Source of the DNA: Alistipes sp.
GTDB lineage: Bacteria > Bacteroidota > Bacteroidia > Bacteroidales > Rikenellaceae
Assembly: GCA_017398045.1 (NCBI GenBank)
Contig: JAFQHI010000026.1
Location: forward strand, 1-64,000
Direction: 5' to 3'
Length of the DNA stretch: 64,000 nt
Positions 44,207 to 53,730 of the stretch are shown here, in pieces. The notes under the pieces are model-generated. The model was not told the DNA's origin, did no database searches, and saw only the letters and a program-made list of their open reading frames with translations. A program made the translations under genes and the position numbers. Each line of letters begins with the position of its first letter. The stretch's first letter is position 1.

Positions 44207-46022
44207 AGGCCGGATAGTAAATGTTCATCTCCTTGATCCGTTTCAGCAACTCCGGACGGCGGATGGTATCCGTCAGGTAAAGCTCCTCCAAGAGGCTGGC
44301 AATGGGCAGTGCGGCCGATGCACCGAAACCGCCATTCTCGACATAGACCGAGATGGCAATCTTCGGGTTATCCTTCGGGGCAAACGAGAGGAAGGTCGAG
44401 TGGTCACGACCGCGCGGATTCTGGGCCGTACCCGTCTTGCCACACACATCGTAGCCCTCCAAACGGGCCTGGGTCGAGGTGCCACCCACGTTCACACCCT
44501 GCCACATACCCTCGATAATCGGCTCGAAATGCTTCGAGTCCACCATCGTATATTGCTTTTCGTAGAAGCGTCTATCGAGCGAGTCGCGACCCTCCACGGT
44601 CTTGACAATGTGGGGAATGTAGTAGTAGCCACGATTGGCGATGATGGCCGCAAGGTTGGCCATCTGGAGGGGCGTACAGCCCAGCTCGCCCTGTCCAATC
44701 GAGAGCGAAAGCACCGTGAGCGAATTCCACGAATTGCGATAGACGCGGTCGTAAAATTCGCGCGTGGGGACATAGCCGCGGTTCTCGTCCAGGAAGTCCG
44801 ACTCGAGCTGACGGCCGAAACCGAAACTCTTCACATAGTCGTACCACACCTCATAGCCCTTCTTCACGCTGCCATATTTCGGGTTGTCGATAATATCGCG
44901 GAAGACGTAGCAGAAGTAGGCGTTACACGAGGTGGCCACGGCAAACCGCAGGTCGGCCGGCGAAGCGTGGGCGTGACAGGCCACACCGCGACCAATCTTG
45001 TAACCTCCGTGGCAGGGGTGGAGGTCGGAGGGCTTCAGTACCCCCTCTTGCAGGCCAATCAGACCCTGCACCAGCTTGAAGGTTGAACCGGGAGGGTATT
45101 TACCCTTCACGGCACGGTTGAACATCGGGTTGCGTTTGTTGTTCAGGTGGCGGATGTAGTTGTTGCCTCGTTCACGACCGACCAACTCTTCGGGGTCGAA
45201 CGTGGGCGAGGAGACCATCATCAGAATCTCGCCCGTCGAGGGTTCGATGGCCACTGCGGCACCCACCTTGCCCTTCATCAACTCCTCGCCGAGGCGTTGC
45301 AGGCGGGCATCAATCGTGCTGGTGAGGTAGCGACCCGATTCGGGCAGCGAGTCGTACAATCCATCCATGTAGGAGCCTTTAATCGCCCCTCGCGGGTCGC
45401 GCTCCATGATTTTAACACCCTTCTTGCCGCGCAAATCCTCTTCGTAGGCCGACTCCAGACCTCCGATGCCGGCGTAGTCGCCCTTGCTGTATTCGGGATG
45501 GCGGTCGAGGTAGCCTTGACTCACCTCCGAGAGGTGGCCCAGCAGGTTACCACCCACGTGCAGCGGGTAGTGTCGCACCGTGCGGCTCACGGTGTAGAAA
45601 CCGCGGAAACCCTCGGCATCGAGGCGCAATTTCTCCTCCTTCGAGACATAGTTCGCCACACGTTGCGGGGCGCGCGGATAGGCACGGGCATCATTGAGGC
45701 GTTGCTTCAAACGACGGGGCTGCATATCGAGAATCTGGCACAGACGCATCGTGTCGAAGCCCTCCTTGTCCATATCGCGATAGACCACCATCAGGTCGTA
45801 ACATTCACGATTTTGCGCCAGATATTCGCCTCGACGGTCGAAAATCTCGCCACGGGGCGGGTACTGCACATCGACACGCATGACATTGCGGGCCGCATTG
45901 CGCTTGTAGTCGGCGTTGAAGAATTGGATATAGGCCACGCGGCTGATTAGCACGACGAAGATAATCAGCACCACCACCTGCAAGGTGCGCATTCGGAAGA
46001 AGCCTTCGGTATGGTCAATCAT
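44196..46022 (-). CDS. mrdA: Penicillin-binding protein 2
   Basis: A 608-residue class B penicillin-binding protein with one membrane helix (about 12-32), a PBP dimerisation domain (about 50-220), and a transpeptidase domain with PPGSTFKLVQG (SxxK), ATSCNAYF (SxN) and VCGKTGTAQNPRG (KTG). It cross-links peptidoglycan with RodA. The start overlaps the mreD stop by 4 bases. Confidence 0.95.
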   Translation of the reverse strand: MIDHTEGFFRMRTLQVVVLIIFVVLISRVAYIQFFNADYKRNAARNVMRVDVQYPPRGEIFDRRGEYLAQNRECYDLMVVYRDMDKEGFDTMRLCQILDMQPRRLKQRLNDARAYPRAPQRVANYVSKEEKLRLDAEGFRGFYTVSRTVRHYPLHVGGNLLGHLSEVSQGYLDRHPEYSKGDYAGIGGLESAYEEDLRGKKGVKIMERDPRGAIKGSYMDGLYDSLPESGRYLTSTIDARLQRLGEELMKGKVGAAVAIEPSTGEILMMVSSPTFDPEELVGRERGNNYIRHLNNKRNPMFNRAVKGKYPPGSTFKLVQGLIGLQEGVLKPSDLHPCHGGYKIGRGVACHAHASPADLRFAVATSCNAYFCYVFRDIIDNPKYGSVKKGYEVWYDYVKSFGFGRQLESDFLDENRGYVPTREFYDRVYRNSWNSLTVLSLSIGQGELGCTPLQMANLAAIIANRGYYYIPHIVKTVEGRDSLDRRFYEKQYTMVDSKHFEPIIEGMWQGVNVGGTSTQARLEGYDVCGKTGTAQNPRGRDHSTFLSFAPKDNPKIAISVYVENGGFGASAALPIASLLEELYLTDTIRRPELLKRIKEMNIYYPAYDK

Positions 46023-46537
46023 GCGCGGGCAGAGATTTTAGCGGTGAAAAGACGCTCCGTAAGCCAAACGAGGAGCAGCGTGGCGCAACTGCTGACCGCG
46101 ATGCGGATGAGCGTGCGGAACAGATGCCCCCACGAGAGGGCCTCAAGGGTGAAAAAGAGGGTGTGGTGCAATAGAACCATTGCCACGATGTAGCTCCAGA
46201 AGAGCGAAACACCCATGCGCTCCGGCCCCGGGATGCCGTCCTCGCGCAAATCCTCGTGCGGGGAGACCAGACGAATCAAGGTCGGACGCAGGAAACCAAT
46301 CAGCAGCGTGGCAATCGTGTTGATGCCGGCAACGCCCATCGTCGTATCCATCAGCATACCCATCGCCAACGAGCAGGCGAGCAGCACAATCGGCTTCGTG
46401 TCGAGGCGCATCAGGATGATGAAGGCCACGTAAATCAGCGGGCAGAGGAAGCTCCCCGCCACCAGGTTGTTGAGCAGAAAAATCTGCACCAGGCTGAGGG
46501 CGATAAAGAGCAATATATAGGCGGGTACGTGGTGCAT
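46019..46537 (-). CDS. mreD: Rod-shape-determining protein MreD
   Basis: A 172-residue protein with five to six predicted membrane helices (YILLFIALSLVQIFLLNNL and following). Sequence is weakly conserved in this family; identity rests on length, topology and position between mreC (2-base gap) and mrdA (4-base overlap). Confidence 0.85.
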   Translation of the reverse strand: MHHVPAYILLFIALSLVQIFLLNNLVAGSFLCPLIYVAFIILMRLDTKPIVLLACSLAMGMLMDTTMGVAGINTIATLLIGFLRPTLIRLVSPHEDLREDGIPGPERMGVSLFWSYIVAMVLLHHTLFFTLEALSWGHLFRTLIRIAVSSCATLLLVWLTERLFTAKISARA

Positions 46538-46539
46538 GG

Positions 46540-47391
46540 TTAGAGGGTTTCGAGGTTCTTAATCACTTCGCTCTGTTGCAGTTCGTGAATCTCTTGGTGG
46601 TCGAGGTTCTCGATGATGATGAGGTTGTTCATGGCCGAGAGGTCAGCCGACAGACGGACGCGCACCGTGTAGGTCGTACCCACCTCGTCGAGCGTGGCAC
46701 TTTCGACCGTGCCGATGGTCAGACCGGCAGGGAAGTAGCTCTCGAAACCGGTCGAGAGAATCTTTTGCCCCACCTGCGGCTCGGCATATTTCGACAGCCC
46801 CTCCAGGGTGACGAAGTGGGGATTCCTGCCGTCCCAGCGGATGGCTCCCTGGTAGGCGGAGCCTTCGGGGGTGCCACTACCGCGGAATACGGGGTTGAGA
46901 ATCGAGACCGCCACGGCATAATGCTCCGTGTAGTCCACGATGTAGCCGGCAATCGAACCATCGGGGGTGATGACACCCATGCCGTTCGTGATGCCGTCCG
47001 CACCTCCGCGGTTCAGCGTGATGTAGTTGTGCGCCCGACCCACCGTGTTGCTCACCACGGCCGCTTCGGTCATGCGGTATTTCGATTCACCCATCGTGCG
47101 CAGTTCGACCTTCAGGCGTCCCGCCTCGTCGGCCTCGCGGTAGCGGGCCAACTCCTCTTCGAGGGCGGCAATGCGGGTCGTCAAGGCCCGATTTTCGCGT
47201 CCCAATCGGAAGAAGTTGCTCATGTCGGTCACCAAGCCGTTCAGCCCTCCCACCACGCTGTTCGTGCGTGAAAGCAGACGAGCCTCGGTGTAGGCTGTCG
47301 AACGGGCATAGTAACTCAAGGCGGCAATCTCCAACAAAACGAAGAGTACCACCACGTAGATACTGCGGATGAATTCGACTAATCGGCGCAT
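46540..47391 (-). CDS. mreC: Rod-shape-determining protein MreC
   Basis: A 283-residue protein with one N-terminal membrane helix (about 10-29), a coiled coil (about 62-95, ALTTRIAALEEELARY) and a periplasmic beta-barrel domain (about 115-265, NTVGRAHNYITLNRG, ITPDGSIAGYIVDY, STGFESYFPAGLTIG). It links MreB to the wall synthases. It is 49 bases downstream of mreB. Confidence 0.93.
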   Translation of the reverse strand: MRRLVEFIRSIYVVVLFVLLEIAALSYYARSTAYTEARLLSRTNSVVGGLNGLVTDMSNFFRLGRENRALTTRIAALEEELARYREADEAGRLKVELRTMGESKYRMTEAAVVSNTVGRAHNYITLNRGGADGITNGMGVITPDGSIAGYIVDYTEHYAVAVSILNPVFRGSGTPEGSAYQGAIRWDGRNPHFVTLEGLSKYAEPQVGQKILSTGFESYFPAGLTIGTVESATLDEVGTTYTVRVRLSADLSAMNNLIIIENLDHQEIHELQQSEVIKNLETL

Positions 47392-47440
47392 AGTGTGAGA
47401 AGAGAATTGCGAGCCGTAAGACCCGCAATTCGTTTATCGC

Positions 47441-48463
47441 TTAACCCTTGATGAGGAACGAGAAGTTGTTCATGTTCTTCAGGGCGATACCCGTACCGCG
47501 AACAATGGCACGCAACGGGTCCTCGGCAATGTGAACCGGAATACCCGTCTTCTCGTGCAGACGACGGTCCAGACCCTTGATGAGCGCACCGCCACCGGCC
47601 AGGTAGATACCGTTCTTTACGATGTCGGTGTACAACTCGGGGGGCATCGACTCCAGCACCTTCATCAGGGCATCGTCCAACTTCACGAGCGACTTATCGA
47701 GTGCGTAGGCAATCTCGCTGTACGAAAGCGAGACGGTCTGCGGCAGGGCAGTCAGCATATTGGGAGCCGTTACTACGAAATCCTCCGGCTCCTCCTCCAT
47801 GTCGGGGATGGCGGCACCAATGGCACACTTGATGGCCTCGGCCGTGCGCTCACCGATGCGGATGTTGTGCTGCTGACGCACATAGGCCTGAATATCGGAC
47901 GTAAATACGTCACCGGCCACATCTATCGACTCGGAGCAGACGATACCGCCCAGCGAGATGCAGGCAATCTCCGACGTACCACCGCCGATGTCGATGATGA
48001 GGTTGCCTTCGGGAGCCTCGACGTCGATACCGGCACCCAGCGCGGCAGCCATCGGCTCGTAAATCATGAAGACCTCACGACCACCGGCACGCTCGGCCGA
48101 GTCGCGCACGGCACGAATCTCGACGTTGGTCGAACCCGAGGGGATGCAAATCACCATGCGGAGCGAGGGCGAGAACAACGAACCCGAGGTCTTGACCATC
48201 TTAATCATGCTGCGCAGCATCAACTCCGTGGCGTTGAAGTCGGCAATCACACCACTCTTGAGCGGGCGAATGGTCTTAATGCCCGGGTTGGTGCGCTCGT
48301 GCATCTGCTGTGCCTTCTTACCCACGGCCTTCAGCGAGCCGGTGTGGGCATCGACGGCCACAATCGAAGGTTCGTCCACGACGACCTGACCGTTGTAAAT
48401 GATGAGCGTATTGGCCGTTCCAAGGTCAATCGCCAACTCTTGAGTCAAAGAAAAAAGTCCCAT
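47441..48463 (-). CDS. mreB: Rod-shape-determining actin homologue MreB
   Basis: A 340-residue actin-fold ATPase with IDLGTANTLIIYNGQVVV, AVGKKAQQMHERTNPGI, IIDIGGGTSEIACIS and AGGGALIKGLDRRL. It forms membrane filaments that direct elongation. First gene of the five-gene shape operon. The start follows a long A/T-rich leader with no obvious TAnnTTTG box. Confidence 0.97.
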   Translation of the reverse strand: MGLFSLTQELAIDLGTANTLIIYNGQVVVDEPSIVAVDAHTGSLKAVGKKAQQMHERTNPGIKTIRPLKSGVIADFNATELMLRSMIKMVKTSGSLFSPSLRMVICIPSGSTNVEIRAVRDSAERAGGREVFMIYEPMAAALGAGIDVEAPEGNLIIDIGGGTSEIACISLGGIVCSESIDVAGDVFTSDIQAYVRQQHNIRIGERTAEAIKCAIGAAIPDMEEEPEDFVVTAPNMLTALPQTVSLSYSEIAYALDKSLVKLDDALMKVLESMPPELYTDIVKNGIYLAGGGALIKGLDRRLHEKTGIPVHIAEDPLRAIVRGTGIALKNMNNFSFLIKG

Positions 48464-48615
48464 ATTGCGTTTTATTTATTTTTCTTCGTAAAATGTTGAT
48501 TATCACGCTCTCTTTCGCTAAATTACAAGGATTTGTTCCGAGAAGTCGAAATAACATGACAAAGGTAGTAAAAAAGGTGCGATCTTTTGGCAAATTATTG
48601 GAGATTTTTTTGCAC

Positions 48616-48646
48616 AAAAAAAGCGGCCCGAAGGTCGCCTTTTTTT
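48616..48646 (-). terminator. Hairpin terminator between mreB and the FMN oxidoreductase gene
   Basis: GCGGCC and GGTCGC around a CGAA loop (48623-48638), flanked by A-run and T-run, so it can act on both strands; on the minus strand it ends the gene at 48665. Confidence 0.7.
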
Positions 48647-48664
48647 TCGTATTTCGCCGCGGGA

Positions 48665-49756
48665 TTATTTGCAGAATTTGGCTCGAGCTGATTGGAACTC
48701 CTCCTTCAGCTCATCAATCAACTCCTTGACCTGCATGATGCGTTCCGTGCGCCAAGCGTTCGAGCCGCAGAAGGCGTAGCCGTGTTCCAGCTGTCCGCGG
48801 AAGGCGTTGAAAAGGGCCGTCATGATGCAGTAGGGCGACTCCTCGACCTTGCAGGTTTTGATGCAGTGGAAGGGGCAACTCTTCGGATGCTTAAGCCCCT
48901 CTTTGACCTTCTGCAGGAAGGTGTTGTGGATGGCTCGTCCGGGCATCCCGACCGGACTCTGAATCAGCTCGATATCCTCCTGTTTCGCATCGACATAGGC
49001 CTGCTTGAAGCCATCCGATGCGTCACACTCCTCGGTAGCCACGAAGCGTGTACCCATCTGCACGCCGTCGGCTCCGAGTTGCATGATGTTGTAAATATCC
49101 TCCCCCGTGTAGATGCCGCCACCGGCGATGACGGGAATCTTGCGACCGTGCTCCTGCTCGATTTCGCGCACGGCGGCCACGACCTCGGGGACAAGCTGCT
49201 CGAGGCTGTAGGCCGGATCTTCGATTTGTTCGCGCGAGAAACCGAGGTGTCCGCCCGCCTTGGGACCCTCGACTACCACCGCATCGGGTACATAGCCGTA
49301 CTTGCCAATCCAGTTACGGCAGATCACCTTCAGGGCGCGTGCCGAGGAGACAATCGGGGCGAGTTTGGTTGTAGCCCCCTCGGTGAGGAACGTGGGGAGA
49401 CTGAGCGGCAGCCCCGCACCCGAGAAGATGATATCGACCCTCTCGCTGATGGCCGTCTTTACCAGGTTGGCAAAGTCGGTCATGGCGACCATGATGTTCA
49501 CGCCAATCAGCCCCCCTTTACCACGCGAGGCCTCGCGCGCCTTGCGAATCTCCTCCTTCAGTCCCCAAAGTGTTGCCTTGTCGAAGTCGGGCGAATAATC
49601 CTTGTATACCAACCCCAGTCCGGCTGCCGAGATTACCCCGACACCGCCCTCGTTGGCTACGGCGGAGGCCAATCTCGACATCGAGATACCTACGCCCATA
49701 CCTCCCTGCACGATGGGTAGTTGCGCCAGGAGGTTACCAATTTTCAATGCTTTCAT
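48665..49756 (-). CDS. Nitronate monooxygenase / FabK-like FMN oxidoreductase
   Basis: A 363-residue TIM-barrel flavoprotein. N-terminal LPIVQGGMGVGISMSRLA, then GVNIMVAMTDF, VEGPKAGGHLGF (catalytic-type His), PVIAGGGIYTGEDI and GADGVQMGTRFVATEEC match the NMO/FabK superfamily; an Fe-S or Cys-rich C-terminal segment (CPFHCIKTC, about 300) occurs as in many anaerobe proteins. It may oxidise alkyl nitronates or reduce enoyl-ACP; the two roles cannot be separated by these motifs. It is monocistronic, between mreB and the bamA/skp group. Confidence 0.82.
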   Translation of the reverse strand: MKALKIGNLLAQLPIVQGGMGVGISMSRLASAVANEGGVGVISAAGLGLVYKDYSPDFDKATLWGLKEEIRKAREASRGKGGLIGVNIMVAMTDFANLVKTAISERVDIIFSGAGLPLSLPTFLTEGATTKLAPIVSSARALKVICRNWIGKYGYVPDAVVVEGPKAGGHLGFSREQIEDPAYSLEQLVPEVVAAVREIEQEHGRKIPVIAGGGIYTGEDIYNIMQLGADGVQMGTRFVATEECDASDGFKQAYVDAKQEDIELIQSPVGMPGRAIHNTFLQKVKEGLKHPKSCPFHCIKTCKVEESPYCIMTALFNAFRGQLEHGYAFCGSNAWRTERIMQVKELIDELKEEFQSARAKFCK

Positions 49757-49849
49757 AAATGCGAAGTTTTGTTATAGAAAATCCGTTGTTTAGTACAACG
49801 AATTGTGCAAAAGTACATATTTTTTGGTAAAAACCTCGCATATCAATCA

Positions 49850-49879
49850 AAAAAAAACGACCACCCGAAAGGTGGTCGT
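49850..49879 (-). terminator. Intrinsic terminator of the bamA-skp operon
   Basis: ACGACCACC and GGTGGTCGT (49858-49879) around a CGAAA loop with a long T-run on the minus strand, 22 bases after the second skp gene. Confidence 0.9.
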
Positions 49880-49901
49880 TCAAATCGATTTTGCGAACTG
49901 C

Positions 49902-50426
49902 TTAATTGGCAGCCGGGGTCTCCGTGATACCCAGCTCCTTCTTTACCAGGGGCGTAATATCGGTGAGCGTAGCCTCGTCGAAATAGACCAGCGAACCGGT
50001 CTCGAAGATGGCCGTATAACCACCGGCCTTGCTCACTGCCTTGATGGCGTTCTGGGCCTTCTCGATAATCGGGGTCATCAGCTCCTGCTCCTGCTTGGCC
50101 AAATCCTGCTGGGCCATCTGCTGCATCTCGGCACCACGCTGACGCAGGTCGTTCAGCTCCTTCTCCTTAATCTGACGGGCAGCATCCGAGAGGGTGTTCA
50201 GGTTCTTCTGGAACTCCTGGAGTTTGTTGTTGAACTCGACGTTAATCGTCTCAAGGTTCTCCTCCCAATCCTTGGCTACGGCCTGCAACTTGGTCTGCAT
50301 CTCGGTCGTCTCGGGCATGGCAATCATTACCTCCTGCGAGTTGATGCGACCAAATTTCTGTGCAAAGAGCGTCGTGCAGCTCAGCATCATGGCGAGCGCG
50401 AGCGTCAGTTTGAGTACGTTTTTCAT
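49902..50426 (-). CDS. OmpH/Skp-family periplasmic chaperone, second copy
   Basis: A 174-residue exported protein (signal peptide 1-22, ending LFAQK). The mature part is the Skp pattern: a short strand FGRINSQEVMIAMPET, two long charged helices (about 40-120) and AIKAVSKAGGYTAIFETGSLVYFDEATLTD. Skp trimers hold unfolded outer-membrane proteins for BamA. It is 40 bases after the first skp copy and about 50% similar in layout. Confidence 0.93.
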   Translation of the reverse strand: MKNVLKLTLALAMMLSCTTLFAQKFGRINSQEVMIAMPETTEMQTKLQAVAKDWEENLETINVEFNNKLQEFQKNLNTLSDAARQIKEKELNDLRQRGAEMQQMAQQDLAKQEQELMTPIIEKAQNAIKAVSKAGGYTAIFETGSLVYFDEATLTDITPLVKKELGITETPAAN

Positions 50427-50466
50427 GTTGTTGTTTTTCAGTTAATTATTTGATGAATATTGCTCT

Positions 50467-50973
50467 CTATTTAAGCGTGGCAATCACCTCGTCGGTGCGC
50501 TCTACGGCTGCCGAGTTGTAGAGCAGGGTGGGGTTGTTGGCCGAGTCGATGACCAGCTCTGCACCTACCTGCTTGGCATAGGCTTCAATGGCGGCAAAGA
50601 CCTTCTCCTGAATCGGCTTAATCTTCTCGATGCGGGTCTTCATGAGCTGACCCTCCTGGCCGAAGAGTTGCTCCTGATACTCCGTAGCCTGCTTCTCCTT
50701 CTGGAGAATCACCTCCTCCCACTGCTGGCGAGTGGCCTCCGAGAGGGAGGCTTTCTGCTGCTGGTAGCTGTTATAAAGCTTCTCGACCTCCTCAAATTTG
50801 GCGTCGATATACTCCTGATACTTCTTGGCAAGCTGGTCCAGCTCCTCGATGGCCGTGTTGTAGGCTGCAATCGATTTGAAGACCTTCTCGCTATTGACTA
50901 CAATGTAGTTCTGGGCCATGGCGGCTGCTCCAATCAGCAGCAGAGCCAGCGTACATACCATCTTTTTCATCAT
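50467..50973 (-). CDS. OmpH/Skp-family periplasmic chaperone, first copy
   Basis: A 168-residue exported protein (signal peptide 1-21, ending AMAQN), with YIVVNSEKVFKSI, a coiled helical pair (about 40-115) and VFAAIEAYAKQVGAELVIDSANNPTLLY. Same role as the neighbour. It lies 165 bases downstream of bamA; this gap is A/T-rich with TTCTAAATTC repeats. Confidence 0.93.
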   Translation of the reverse strand: MMKKMVCTLALLLIGAAAMAQNYIVVNSEKVFKSIAAYNTAIEELDQLAKKYQEYIDAKFEEVEKLYNSYQQQKASLSEATRQQWEEVILQKEKQATEYQEQLFGQEGQLMKTRIEKIKPIQEKVFAAIEAYAKQVGAELVIDSANNPTLLYNSAAVERTDEVIATLK

Positions 50974-51138
50974 TTTCTCACTTTTTAAGGTTCATCCGTT
51001 CTTTTATCGTCGGCTGCAAGAAGCATACCTATATAAATAACGCGCGTATAGTCGTTTTATTGTGTTGTTTCACTTTACAGCAACAACAGTTCTAACGCTT
51101 TAATTCTAAATTCTTAATTTTTAATTCTAAATTCTAAA

Positions 51139-53688
51139 TTAGAACTGCTGTCCCATCACGAAGTGGAACTGCGAGCCGCTCTTCGAGGTCGAGCCTGCCG
51201 GGGGGTCGAAACCGTAACCCCAGTCGATACCGAGCATACCCACCACGGGGAGGTAGAGGCGTACACCCAGACCGGCCGAACGCTTAATCTTGAACGGGGC
51301 GAAGGATTTCCACGAGCTGAAGGCGTTACCACCCTCGAGGAAGCCAAGCACATAAATCTGCGACGAGGGCTTCAGAATCACGGGGTAGCGTAACTCGGCC
51401 GTGTATTTGTTGTAGGCCACCGAGTAGTATTCGTTCACGGGGTCGAGCGCACCATCCTCATAACCACGCATGGCGATGATGTCGATACCATAGATATTAT
51501 AACCCGACATACCGTCACCACCGACCTCGAATCGCTGGAAGGGCGAGGTCTTGTGCTTGTTGTAGTGACCCAGGTAACCCATCTCGGCCTTGAGCATGAG
51601 GACCAACTTCTGGTTCGAGGTGAGGGCCTGGAACCATTGACCCTTGAGCTGCCATTTGTGGAACTCAATCCATTTGTAACGCTCCTCGTCGCTCATGTTG
51701 CTGTCCGAGTAGTCCTTGCCGTCCCACGCCGAGTAGGGGGGCGTGAGCTGCAACGAGAAGCTGATATCCGAACCGCGACGGGGATAAATCGGCTGGTCCA
51801 CCGAGTTGCGGCTCAAGACAAATTTGAGCGAGAACATATTGGCCGCACCGTTGGTCATGATGAACGACGACCAGTTCTTCAAATCGTAACGCTCGTAGCT
51901 GGCCTCACCATAGAAGGTGAAGTAGGGGTCGGGCCAATTCAGACGCTTACCCAGACCGACGGCCAGACCATAGGTGCGGAAGTGCATCGTCGAGGTCTGC
52001 CATACGTAGTAGGCGTTGTTCTGCTCCGAGATGTGGGCCGAAACGGTGAACGAGTTGGGCTTCTTACCACCTAACCAGGGGTCGGTGAAGGAGAACGAGA
52101 AGGCCTTGTAGTAGGTACCGTTGGTCTGGGCGTTAATCGACAGACGCTGGTTTTGACCCATCGGGTAGGGTCGCCAGGCACCCTTCTTGAAGGCATTCTT
52201 AATCGAGAGGTTGTTGAAGGTGATACCCACCGAACCGACGAAGGTACCCGAACCCCAACCACCGGCAATGTTGAATTGGTCCGAAGCCTGCTCCTCGAGC
52301 GGCCAATTCACATCGACCAGTTCGTTCGATACGGGTTTGATATCGGGCATGATGGCCTCGGGGTTGAAGTGGCCCATCGAACCGAGCATACGGATGGTCT
52401 GCATGAGCATCGAGCGGTCGTACAACTCACCCGGGCGGGTGTAAAGCTCGCGGCGAATCACCTCGTCATCGACGCGCACGTTACCCGTAATGCCCACCTC
52501 GTTGATGGTGAACTGCTTACCCTCGAAAATCTTCAGCTCCAGGTCAATCGAGTCAGCTCCGATGATGGTCTCGGCCGGTTCGATTTGCGACATCAGGTAG
52601 CCGCTGTTCTGGTAGAGCGACTTAATCGACATATCCTCGGGGTTCTCCTCCTTGCCGATACCGAGGCGTTTGTGCATCGATTTCTTGTCGTAGGTGTCGC
52701 CCTTCTTCACGGCAAACATATTTTGCAGCTGCTCGGTGGAATAGACCGAGTTGCCGACCCACGAAATATCGCGGATGTAGTATTTGTTGCCCTCCGAAAG
52801 CTTCAGGTCGATGGCCAAGCGATTCGGCTCATACTCGTAAATCGAATCCTGAAGGATGTGGGCGTTGCGGTAACCCTTCGAGTTGTAGAAGTCGATAAGC
52901 AGCTCCTTGTCCTCCTCGTACTCCTTGTCCTTGAGGCGCGTACCCTTGAAGAAGTTGATGGACTTCTGGTGGGTCTTTTTGAAGGTGCGACGCAGACGTT
53001 TGTCCTCGAAGACCTCGTTACCGTCGAAGTTGATTTTGCCAATCTTGACACGCTCGCCGCGGTCAATCTCGAAGATGACGTTGGCATACTGCGTGCGAAC
53101 CGTGTCCTGCTCGATGCGGTAGGTGACCCGGGCGTTGCGGAAACCCTTCTCCTTCCAATACTCCTTGATGAGCTTCACGTTCTTGTCCAGCACGTAGTCC
53201 GAAAGCTCGCTGTTGCGACGCAGCTGGAGCTTCTCCATGATATCCTTCTTCTTACCCGTCGAGATGCCCTCGAACTCCCAGTTGAAGACGCGCGGACGCT
53301 CTTTGAGGAAGACCTCCAGGTCGAGGCTGTCGCCCTCAATCTCGGCACCGACCTTCACGTCGGCAAAGTAACGCTGGCTCCACAGACGCGAGATGACGTT
53401 CGAGATGAAGTTACTCGGCAAGAGAATCGAGTCGCCATCCACCAAACCGGCCGAGGCCTTTACCAGGTCGGGGTCCAGATGCTCCAAACCGCGCACATTG
53501 ACCTTGCGGATGTAATATTTGAGTTGCTTGTTGCCCTGGGTCTGGAACATCGGGGCGTTCTCGTCGAAATAGCGTTCGACTTTGGTCGTGTCGCTCGCTT
53601 CGGCCTGCGCGGTCTCTTGGGCCGAGAGGCTCCAGGAGAGCGACAAAAGGGCCGCTGCGAGTACCGTTATCTTGCGTAAATAGTTCAT
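51139..53688 (-). CDS. bamA: Outer membrane protein assembly factor BamA
   Basis: An 849-residue outer-membrane protein. Signal peptide (1-23), five POTRA domains (about 45-475; for example VNVRGLEHLDPDLV, KIGKINFDGNEVF, ISWVGNSVYSTEQL) and a 16-strand beta-barrel (about 490-849) ending in the aromatic HFVMGQQF signature, with GVRLYLPVVGMLGIDWGYGF nearby. It folds and inserts outer-membrane proteins. Lies downstream of uppS, upstream of two skp genes. Confidence 0.96.
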   Translation of the reverse strand: MNYLRKITVLAAALLSLSWSLSAQETAQAEASDTTKVERYFDENAPMFQTQGNKQLKYYIRKVNVRGLEHLDPDLVKASAGLVDGDSILLPSNFISNVISRLWSQRYFADVKVGAEIEGDSLDLEVFLKERPRVFNWEFEGISTGKKKDIMEKLQLRRNSELSDYVLDKNVKLIKEYWKEKGFRNARVTYRIEQDTVRTQYANVIFEIDRGERVKIGKINFDGNEVFEDKRLRRTFKKTHQKSINFFKGTRLKDKEYEEDKELLIDFYNSKGYRNAHILQDSIYEYEPNRLAIDLKLSEGNKYYIRDISWVGNSVYSTEQLQNMFAVKKGDTYDKKSMHKRLGIGKEENPEDMSIKSLYQNSGYLMSQIEPAETIIGADSIDLELKIFEGKQFTINEVGITGNVRVDDEVIRRELYTRPGELYDRSMLMQTIRMLGSMGHFNPEAIMPDIKPVSNELVDVNWPLEEQASDQFNIAGGWGSGTFVGSVGITFNNLSIKNAFKKGAWRPYPMGQNQRLSINAQTNGTYYKAFSFSFTDPWLGGKKPNSFTVSAHISEQNNAYYVWQTSTMHFRTYGLAVGLGKRLNWPDPYFTFYGEASYERYDLKNWSSFIMTNGAANMFSLKFVLSRNSVDQPIYPRRGSDISFSLQLTPPYSAWDGKDYSDSNMSDEERYKWIEFHKWQLKGQWFQALTSNQKLVLMLKAEMGYLGHYNKHKTSPFQRFEVGGDGMSGYNIYGIDIIAMRGYEDGALDPVNEYYSVAYNKYTAELRYPVILKPSSQIYVLGFLEGGNAFSSWKSFAPFKIKRSAGLGVRLYLPVVGMLGIDWGYGFDPPAGSTSKSGSQFHFVMGQQF

Positions 53689-53730
53689 GCTATGTGAAAA
53701 ATCTGCTTCTTTCGTTTCTTGTCGGGCATC

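Noticed and set aside
52153..53679. 508-codon plus-strand frame opposite bamA
   Set aside because: Antisense shadow of a conserved gene with no recognisable product.
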